A program made the translations under genes and the position numbers. The notes under the pieces are model-generated. The model was not told the DNA's origin, searched no databases, and saw only the letters and a program-made list of their open reading frames with translations. This document shows positions 1 through 5,131 of a stretch of DNA of 6,759 bases, piece by piece. The stretch is from CAYGWP01 sp964353455. Lineage in GTDB: Bacteria; Planctomycetota; Phycisphaerae; FEN-1346. Positions within the stretch are counted from its first letter, which is position 1. The number at the start of each line of letters is the position of its first letter. The DNA is taken from NCBI GenBank assembly GCA_964353455.1, contig CAYGWP010000467.1:1-6759 (forward strand), in the 5' to 3' direction.

Positions 1-414
1 CGCGAGGGCAACCCATCCGCCCGTGATCGAAGCCGTCCGCGTCCCGCCGTCGGCCTCGATGACGTCGCAATCCACGGTGATCGTGTTCTCGCCGAGGGCC
101 GCAAGGTCCATCCCGGCCCGAAGCGCGCGGCCCACCAGGCGGCTGATCTCGGAGGCGCGCGAGTTCGCGCGCCCCGGTCCCGGCCGCTGCGTCCGCTCCT
201 TCGTGGCCGCCGGAAGCATCCCGTACTCGGCCGTGACCCAGCCTGTGCCGCGGCCCTTCATCCACGGCGGCACCTTGTTCTCGACGGTGGCGGTGCAGAT
301 GACGCGTGTGCGGCCGACCTCGATTAGGACCGAGCCGTCCGCGGTGCGGATGAAATCCGGCGTCATCTTGACGGGCCTCAGTTCGTTCGGTTTGCGGCCG
401 TCGGGGCGTTTCAT
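1..414 (-). CDS. rph: RNase PH, N-terminal part (runs off the window)
   Basis: RNase PH is a phosphate-dependent 3'-to-5' exoribonuclease that trims the 3' ends of tRNA precursors as a ring-shaped hexamer in the cytoplasm. The visible 138 codons start with MKRPDGRKPNELRPV and carry family landmarks: GSVLIEVGRTRVICTATVE (about 27-45), GRGTGWVTAEYGMLP (54-68), an Arg at position 86 in the SRASEISRL segment, and ADGGTRTASITG (121-132) with Arg126. Arg86 and Arg126 match the phosphate-binding arginines known in Bacillus-type RNase PH. The segment before Arg86 (about 72-85) is less conserved than usual, but this loop varies in the family. The ATG at 414 was chosen because it gives the standard N-terminus; the ribosome binding site is weak (AGGCGAG a few bases upstream). 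The remaining C-terminal part lies beyond position 1. It follows argD on the same strand, with a palindromic repeat between them. Confidence 0.95.
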   Translation of the reverse strand, partial: MKRPDGRKPNELRPVKMTPDFIRTADGSVLIEVGRTRVICTATVENKVPPWMKGRGTGWVTAEYGMLPAATKERTQRPGPGRANSRASEISRLVGRALRAGMDLAALGENTITVDCDVIEADGGTRTASITGGWVALA

Positions 415-435
415 AAGTCTCGCCTAAGACTGTTA

Positions 436-503
436 TGTGGCACAGCCGCCCTCGGCTGTGCATCTTCTCGGCAATCTGCACGCCCGAGGGCGGGCGTGCC
501 ACA
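436..503. repeat. Double-hairpin palindromic element between argD and rph
   Basis: Two 27-nt arms (436-462 and 477-503) are inverted copies matching at 23 of 27 positions around a 14-nt spacer. Each arm is itself a hairpin: GCACAGCCG pairs with CGGCTGTGC in the first, and GCACGCCCG with CGGGCGTGC in the second. The four mismatches between arms are paired changes that keep each small hairpin intact. The outer ends read TGTGGCAC. The element fills most of the 104-nt gap between the argD stop and the rph start. It could act as a REP/BIME-like element affecting mRNA ends or stability, but nothing here proves a function. Confidence 0.85.
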
Positions 504-518
504 ATTCTGAGATAGTTT

Positions 519-1715
519 CTATGCGTTCGCTGGTTTCGTCGAGCGAAACGCATCGCCGAGGATCGCCAGCGCCTCGTCGAGGATTTCGCAAGTGATATTG
601 AGCGGCGGCATTAAGCGCAGCACCGTGTCGTGCGTACAGTTGATGTATAGGCCCTTTTCGAGGCACCGCGCCACGAGGTCCGCGCCGTTCTGCGCAAGTT
701 CCACGCCGATCATGAGACCCGCGCCGCGGACCTCCGTGATGAGCGGCGTCTCCTGCTTCAGTTCCAGCATCCGCTGCCGCAGGTACGCCCCCATGCGCTG
801 CGCGTTCTCCAGGAGGTTCTCATCGCGGATGATCTCGAAGACGGCGCACCCGGCGGCGGCCGCCAAAGGGTTCCCGCCGAACGTGGAGGCGTGCGTGCCG
901 GGGACGAGGCTTGCGGCCACTTCGGGCCGGGCGCACAGCGCGCCTATGGCCGTGCCGCCGCCAAGTTGCTTCGCCATCGTCATCATGTCCGGGACGATGC
1001 CCGGCACCTGATATCCCCACCACGTGCCGCAGCGTCCCACGCCGGTCTGGACTTCGTCGAAGATGAGCACCATGCCGCGGCGGTCGCAGAGGTCTCGCAG
1101 GGCCTTCAGCCACGCGGGGTCGCAGACGTTTACGCCGCCCTCGCCCTGTATCGGTTCGACCATGATGGCGCACGTCTCATCATCAACCAGCCGCTCGACC
1201 TCGGCCATGTCGTTCAGCGGCGCGTACATGAACCCCGGCACCAGGGGGCGGAAACCCTCCTGGTACTTCGGCTGCGCGGTGGCCGTGATGGCGGCGAAGG
1301 TGCGGCCGTGGAACGAGTTCTCGAAGGTGATCATCTTGTAGCGTCCCTTGCCGGTGTGGATGCGGGCGAGTTTGATGGCGGCCTCGTTGGCCTCGGCGCC
1401 CGAGTTGCAGAAGAACGTCTTGCCGCCGAATCCGGTCGTGGCGATCCACTCCGCCAGGCGCCCTTGCGGCTCGCTGTGCCATGTGTTAGGCATGTAGATA
1501 AGGGTTGCGGCCTGCTTCGCGATGGCCTCCACGAGGCGCGGATGGCAGTGCCCCACGCCCGTCACGGCCCAGCCAGCGAAGAGGTCGATGTATCGCTTGC
1601 CGTCGGCGTCCCAGAGCAGCGCCCCCTCGCCGCGCACCGCGACCAGCGGCAGGCGCTTGTAGTTGGCGATGACGTACTTGTTATACAACTCGATGACTTC
1701 CTGCGTTGTTGCCAT
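519..1715 (-). CDS. argD: Acetylornithine aminotransferase (class III, PLP-dependent)
   Basis: This enzyme transfers an amino group from glutamate to N-acetylglutamate semialdehyde, giving N-acetylornithine in arginine biosynthesis; ArgD enzymes often also serve lysine biosynthesis. The 398-residue length is normal. Class III aminotransferase landmarks appear in order: LFAGWAVTGVGHCHP (45-59), the PLP phosphate-binding NSGAEANEAA (104-113), SFHGRT (134-139), VEPIQGEGG (186-194), FDEVQTGVGR (219-228, Asp220 contacts the pyridine nitrogen), AKQLGGG (248-254, Lys249 forms the Schiff base), and HASTFGGNP (275-283). The C-terminal GAGLMIGVEL and LRLMPPLNIT are typical of ArgD. No key residue is missing. 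The ATG at 1715 gives the expected N-terminus; its ribosome binding site is weak (AGGG roughly 15 nt upstream). No other arginine gene is visible, so the gene is not in an arg operon here. The ornithine/GABA aminotransferase family is the main alternative, and length and C-terminal motifs favour ArgD. Confidence 0.93.
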   Translation of the reverse strand: MATTQEVIELYNKYVIANYKRLPLVAVRGEGALLWDADGKRYIDLFAGWAVTGVGHCHPRLVEAIAKQAATLIYMPNTWHSEPQGRLAEWIATTGFGGKTFFCNSGAEANEAAIKLARIHTGKGRYKMITFENSFHGRTFAAITATAQPKYQEGFRPLVPGFMYAPLNDMAEVERLVDDETCAIMVEPIQGEGGVNVCDPAWLKALRDLCDRRGMVLIFDEVQTGVGRCGTWWGYQVPGIVPDMMTMAKQLGGGTAIGALCARPEVAASLVPGTHASTFGGNPLAAAAGCAVFEIIRDENLLENAQRMGAYLRQRMLELKQETPLITEVRGAGLMIGVELAQNGADLVARCLEKGLYINCTHDTVLRLMPPLNITCEILDEALAILGDAFRSTKPANA

Positions 1716-1739
1716 TTTGCGATCTTGCCCTTTCGCGTG

Positions 1740-1922
1740 CCACGGGCTGCTTGTGCGTGTTTAGCGTGGCGCAGTTCACCCCTCTCCCCTTGTGGGAGAG
1801 GGGCAGGGGTGAGGGGTGGAGCAACGGCAAACCCCTCACCCGGCCTTCGGCCACCCTCTCCCGCAAGGGGAGAGGGTTAACGGCATGCTGCGCTAGACAC
1901 GTACGGCTGCTTGCAGCCCATG
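1740..1922. repeat. Large composite inverted repeat between ileS and argD
   Basis: The core is a CCCTCTCCCCTTG..GGGAGAGGG hairpin (about 1781-1803) and its inverted copy (about 1853-1876), with GGGTGAGGGG (about 1807-1816) mirrored by CCCCTCACCC (1832-1841). A GGCC-TTC-GGCC insert (about 1842-1852) is present in one arm only. The symmetry continues outward imperfectly: GTGTTTAGCG on the left matches the reverse complement of CGCTAGACAC on the right, and CACGGGCTGC matches the reverse complement of GCAGCCCATG. The full structure is thus about 180 nt with a short central spacer. It occupies most of the ileS-argD gap and codes for nothing recognisable. CCCTCTCCCC-type hairpins are widespread intergenic repeats in GC-rich bacteria. 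The extended arms suggest a non-autonomous mobile unit. Confidence 0.8.
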
Positions 1923-1937
1923 ATAGTTTACCCCCAG

Positions 1938-1955
1938 CGCCGCGCAAGCGCGGCG
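1938..1955 (-). terminator. GC hairpin directly after the ileS stop
   Basis: CGCCGCGC and GCGCGGCG form a perfect 8-bp palindrome around two bases, one base beyond the ileS stop codon. There is no T-rich tract after it on the minus strand, so it is not a classical intrinsic terminator. It could stop or pause polymerase, protect the mRNA 3' end, or be another small repeat unit. Confidence 0.35.
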
Positions 1956-1956
1956 G

Positions 1957-4848
1957 CTAACTGGGTTGTTTTGCACCCACAACCTCGCGGCACCTTACGC
2001 ACAGGTCGGCGGGCTCGGCCTGGCCGACGGTCGGGCGCCAGTTCCAGCACCTCTCGCACCGCTTGAACGCCTGCTCCAGGAGCACCGCCGAGGCGAAGCG
2101 CTTGACCTGGGCCTCCTCGCCGGCGGCGGTCTCGCCGGGCATCGCCGCGGCTTCCTGCGGCGAGGCGAGCACAAGTTCGCTCACCATCAGGAGGTCGGCC
2201 AGTCGCGCCGCGCCAACTTCCCTCAGCCGCGCCAGTTCCGACGCATCCGTCGCCGCAAGGGCCACGCGGGCCTCGGTGTACTTATCGACCTTGCCGCGGC
2301 GGCGGAAAATCTCGAGGACCGCGTACGCATCCCGCCGCACGTCCTCCAGCCATTCCCACTTGGCCAGCAGGTCCTCGTCGAGCACGGCCGGGTCAACCGC
2401 GGGCCACGATGCCAGGTGCACGCTCGGCTCGCGCTGTCCGGAGGCCGGCGCGGGCAGGTACGCCCACGTTTCCTCGACCGTGTGGACGAGGATCGGCGCG
2501 AGCAAGCGCACGAGCGTATCGGCCACGCGGGCCATCGCGGTCTGGGCGCTCCGCCGGCGGCGCGAATCCGTCGCGTCGCAGTACATCACGTCCTTCTGGA
2601 CGTCGAGGTAAAACGCCGACAGGTCGTTCACGCAGAAGACGTGCACCATCTGGTACACGCGATGGAACTGGAACGCCTCCATCTCGGCCGTCACGTCTGC
2701 CACAAGGCGCTCGTTCCGCGCCAGCAGCCACCGGTCGATCTCCTCCATGTCGTGCAACTTCACGGTGTGCGTGGCGGCGCCAAAGTCGGCCAGGTTCCCC
2801 AGGAGGAACCGCAGGGTGTTCCGGATCTTGCGGTACGCATCTTGAAGGTTCGATATTATCGTGTCCGATGCGCGGATGTCGTATCCGTAATCCACGCTCG
2901 ACACCCACAGCCGCACCACGTCGGCCCCCAGGCGCTTCACCTCGGTCACAACGCTCACGGTGTTGCCGAGGCTCTTGGACAGTTTGCGGCCTTCCTCGTC
3001 CACCACGAAGCCGTGCGTGATGCACGTGCGGAACGGCGGCTGGCCGCGCGCCACGACGCCCATTATCAGGCTCGATTGGAACCACCCGCGGTGCTGGTCC
3101 GAGCCTTCGAGGTAGAGTTCCACGGGCATGCCGAGGCCCTCTTTCTCGCAGACGCTGTGCCAGGAGACCCCCGAATCGAGCCAGACATCGAAGACATCGG
3201 TCTCCCTGCGCCACTTCGAGGCGCCGCACTTCGGGCACGCGGGCACGCTGCCGAAGATGTCGGCCAGCGAGTGCTTGCCCTCCTCGTACCACGCGCCGGA
3301 GCCGTGCTTGCCATAAAACTTGCCGGCCGCGCGCATCATGTCGCCGGTCATCAGCGCCTCGCCGCAGCCCTCGCAGTAGAGGGCGGGGATGGGAACGTCC
3401 CAGACTTTCTGACGGCTGATGCACCAGTCGGGCCGGGTCTCGATCATCGCGCGTATGCGCGATTCGCTCCACGCCGGCACCCACTGGACGCCGCCGACCG
3501 CCTCAAGGGCCCGCTCGCGGAGGCTCTTGCCCGTCTCGCCCTTGTCGAGTTCAACGAACCACTGCTTGGTGGCCCGGAAGATGACGGGCTTGTGGCAGCG
3601 CCAGCAGTGCGGGTAGCGGTGGACGACCTTGCGCTCGGCCAGCAGGTGGCCGGAGGCTCGCAGGTGCTCGGTGACGAGGGGGTTGGCCTCGAAGACCGTC
3701 TTGCCGCGGATCCATTCGGGGACTGTCGGGTCCATGCGTCCGGCCTCATCGACGGGGCTGTATATTTCGAGGCCGAACTTCTGGCCCATGACGTTGTCTT
3801 CGCGCCCGTGTCCGGGGGCCGAGTGGACGAGGCCCGTGCCCTCTTCCAGCGTGACCATGAGCGGGTCGGCGCAGATGCGGCGGAAGTCGGCGCCCGGCGG
3901 CGGACCCATGAATGGATGCGTATAGGTGAGGCCGTCCAGGTCCCGCCCGGTCATCGTCAGGAGCGTTTCGGTCTCCCCCAGGCCGGCCCCCTTTGACACC
4001 GCAGACACCAGGTCCTGGGCCATGAAGGCGATCCCCTCGCGCCCGTCCGTAGTGTACCGCACGGCGGCGTACTTGAAGTCCGGGTGCACCGCCACGGCCA
4101 TGTTGGCCGGCAGGGTCCAGGGGGTCGTCGTCCAGATCATGAGGTGGACGTGCCGGCCCGCGAGCGGCGCGGGGAGGCGCGAGGCCGCCTCGTCCGTCAG
4201 CGGAAAGAGGACATAGACGCTCGGCCCCTCATCATCCTCGTACTCGATCTCGGCCTCCGCAAGGGCCGTGCGGCAGTGCATGCACCAGTGGATGGACCGG
4301 AGGTCGCGGTGGATGAGGCCCTCATCGGCCAGTTTGGCGAGGACCTCCATCTCGCCCTCTTCGTAGTCGCGCGTCATCGTCAGGTACGGCCGGTCGAAGC
4401 GCCCGAGGACGCCCAGGGTCTGGAACTGGTCGCTCTGGTGCTTGGCGAACTTGAGGGCGCACTCCTCGCAGAGTTTGCGGATTTCGACCGGGCCCATCTG
4501 GTGAGCCTTCGGCCCGAGTTCCTGCCGCACCTTGTGCTCGATGGGCTGGCCGTGGCAGTCCCAGCCGGGGACGTACGGCGAATCGAAGCCCTGCATGGTC
4601 TTGTACTTGACGACGATGTCCTTGAGGATCTTGTTGACGCCGGTGCCGATGTGGATGTCGCCATTGGCGTAGGGCGGGCCGTCGTGGAGGACGTAGCGGC
4701 CCTTGGGGTGCGGGGCGGTGCGGATCATGTAATAGAGGTTCATCTCGGCCCAGCGTTTCCGGAGGTCGGGCTCGCGCCGCACGAGGTCCGCCTTCATCGG
4801 GAACTTGGTGTCGGGGAGATTGAGCGTATCTTTATATGTCTTGGCCAT
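1957..4848 (-). CDS. ileS: Isoleucyl-tRNA synthetase
   Basis: IleRS charges tRNA-Ile with isoleucine in the cytoplasm and edits mischarged valine. The 963-residue product is close to the usual bacterial length. Landmarks in order: the ATP-binding signature as HIGT (66-69) within DGPPYANGDIHIGT, WDCHGQPIE (97-104), the editing domain with WTTTPWTLPAN (239-249) and GTGLVHSAPGHGRED (337-351), HCWRCHKPVIFRATKQWF (414-431), WCISRQ (475-480), DVWLDSGVSWHSV (554-566), EGSDQHRGWFQSS (581-593), and KLSKS (622-626). The C-terminal zinc site is Cys931, Cys934, Cys950 and Cys953, which points to the housekeeping zinc-binding type. A second pair of CxxC sites occurs at 492-495 and 538-541. The ATG at 4848 is set by GGAGG 7 nt upstream and by the family-like MAKTYKDTLNLP start. 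The frame is open upstream, but that stretch is not IleRS-like. A promoter and possible attenuator precede the gene. Confidence 0.97.
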   Translation of the reverse strand: MAKTYKDTLNLPDTKFPMKADLVRREPDLRKRWAEMNLYYMIRTAPHPKGRYVLHDGPPYANGDIHIGTGVNKILKDIVVKYKTMQGFDSPYVPGWDCHGQPIEHKVRQELGPKAHQMGPVEIRKLCEECALKFAKHQSDQFQTLGVLGRFDRPYLTMTRDYEEGEMEVLAKLADEGLIHRDLRSIHWCMHCRTALAEAEIEYEDDEGPSVYVLFPLTDEAASRLPAPLAGRHVHLMIWTTTPWTLPANMAVAVHPDFKYAAVRYTTDGREGIAFMAQDLVSAVSKGAGLGETETLLTMTGRDLDGLTYTHPFMGPPPGADFRRICADPLMVTLEEGTGLVHSAPGHGREDNVMGQKFGLEIYSPVDEAGRMDPTVPEWIRGKTVFEANPLVTEHLRASGHLLAERKVVHRYPHCWRCHKPVIFRATKQWFVELDKGETGKSLRERALEAVGGVQWVPAWSESRIRAMIETRPDWCISRQKVWDVPIPALYCEGCGEALMTGDMMRAAGKFYGKHGSGAWYEEGKHSLADIFGSVPACPKCGASKWRRETDVFDVWLDSGVSWHSVCEKEGLGMPVELYLEGSDQHRGWFQSSLIMGVVARGQPPFRTCITHGFVVDEEGRKLSKSLGNTVSVVTEVKRLGADVVRLWVSSVDYGYDIRASDTIISNLQDAYRKIRNTLRFLLGNLADFGAATHTVKLHDMEEIDRWLLARNERLVADVTAEMEAFQFHRVYQMVHVFCVNDLSAFYLDVQKDVMYCDATDSRRRRSAQTAMARVADTLVRLLAPILVHTVEETWAYLPAPASGQREPSVHLASWPAVDPAVLDEDLLAKWEWLEDVRRDAYAVLEIFRRRGKVDKYTEARVALAATDASELARLREVGAARLADLLMVSELVLASPQEAAAMPGETAAGEEAQVKRFASAVLLEQAFKRCERCWNWRPTVGQAEPADLCVRCREVVGAKQPS

Positions 4849-4855
4849 GTTAGTG

Positions 4856-4860
4856 CCTCC
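4856..4860 (-). promoter_or_regulatory. ileS ribosome binding site
   Basis: GGAGG lies 7 nt before the ATG at 4848. It settles the ileS start, because the same frame stays open for 368 more codons upstream. It lies immediately after the U-rich tract of the terminator-like hairpin, so folding there could also affect ribosome access. Confidence 0.85.
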
Positions 4861-4905
4861 GAAAAGGAAAACCCTGGCTGCGCATCCGAGTCGGGCGTGC
4901 CAGGG
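4861..4905 (-). terminator. Terminator-like hairpin with U-rich tract in the ileS leader
   Basis: In the minus-strand transcript CCCUGGC (4905-4899) pairs perfectly with GCCAGGG (4878-4872). Inside the loop, CGC/GCG and CCG/CGG can extend the stem. The hairpin is followed at once by UUUUCCUUUUC (4871-4861). This has the form of an intrinsic terminator with an interrupted U tract. It ends next to the ileS ribosome binding site and leaves no room for a promoter between it and ileS, so as a terminator it would control ileS itself. It lies more than 220 nt beyond the serS stop, with a promoter-like sequence in between. Confidence 0.55.
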
Positions 4906-4940
4906 CCGCGCGTGCCTAGTTCGAGAACCGTTTGCCCTGG
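4900..4940 (-). promoter_or_regulatory. Possible antiterminator, alternative to the ileS leader hairpin
   Basis: The transcript segment CCAGGGC (4940-4934) is perfectly complementary over 7 nt to GCCCUGG (4906-4900), the 5' arm of the terminator-like hairpin. Only one of the two pairings can form, which is the topology of a transcription attenuator. The 27-nt loop contains a small GUUC-UC-GAAC hairpin. The pairing is seen directly; its regulatory role and any ligand are inferred. No T-box consensus or other riboswitch core was recognised. Confidence 0.4.
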
Positions 4941-4949
4941 ATGCACTCC

Positions 4950-5045
4950 TTAGGCGGCAATACCCGCGCGCAGGGACCTGCCTTCGCCTAGGCTGCGGCG
5001 GGCAGGCCTGCCGCGGCGATCTATGGGACGCCACGGCGATTCCAT
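4950..5045 (-). CDS. Small ORF of 31 codons in the ileS leader
   Basis: An ATG at 5045 is preceded by GGGAGG, 7 nt away, the same spacing as at ileS. It opens a frame starting MESPWRPIDRRGRP, rich in Arg and Gly and ending GIAA followed by TAA. No family is recognised. It contains Ile codons ATA (codon 8) and ATT (codon 29), unlike the ATC that predominates in the neighbouring genes, and its stop is 9 nt before the first attenuator segment. It could be a leader peptide sensing isoleucine charging, but two Ile codons make a weak case. About a third of it is encoded by the hairpin repeat at 4977-5012, so it may be only a chance open frame. Confidence 0.3.
   Translation of the reverse strand: MESPWRPIDRRGRPARRSLGEGRSLRAGIAA
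4977..5012. repeat. GCAGGC-type hairpin repeat in the ileS leader
   Basis: CCTGCC (4977-4982) pairs with GGCAGG (5001-5006), and CGCC (4985-4988) with GGCG (4997-5000), leaving a TT bulge and an 8-nt loop. The adjoining GGCAGGCCTGCC (5001-5012) is a perfect palindrome. The sequence resembles CCTGCCTTCGCC-type repeats I have seen scattered in environmental bacterial genomes; that is recollection. It lies between the candidate promoter and the attenuator, inside the small ORF. Confidence 0.6.
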
Positions 5046-5088
5046 GCGCGATCCTCCCTGAAGTTCCATCAAGCACCAACGGACCGAA

Positions 5089-5117
5089 ATCGTATCGGCT
5101 CAGCGAGGCTGCGTCAA
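5089..5117 (-). promoter_or_regulatory. Sigma70-like promoter for ileS
   Basis: On the minus strand TTGACG (5117-5112, 5 of 6 to the -35 consensus) is followed by exactly 17 nt and then TACGAT (5094-5089, 4 of 6 to the -10 consensus, keeping TA...T). It begins 15 nt after the serS stop codon. Transcription would start near 5082, giving a leader of about 234 nt before the ileS ATG. The second TTGTCA just upstream has poorer spacing. This suggests ileS is not wholly dependent on read-through from serS. Confidence 0.5.
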
Positions 5118-5131
5118 TGACAATTCCCGCG

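Noticed and set aside
1966..3996. Long plus-strand open frame opposite ileS
   Set aside because: It mirrors the ileS codons in GC-rich DNA, has low-complexity composition and shows no recognisable domain or convincing start signal. Other plus-strand frames in the window look the same.
4919..4928. GTTCGAGAAC, reminiscent of a tRNA T-arm
   Set aside because: No acceptor stem, D-arm or anticodon arm can be built around it on either strand, and the loop size is wrong. It is treated as a small hairpin in the leader.
4849..5131. T-box riboswitch in the ileS leader
   Set aside because: No T-box consensus (UGGNACCGCG-like) and no recognisable stem I with an Ile specifier loop were found. Only the generic terminator/antiterminator topology is supported.
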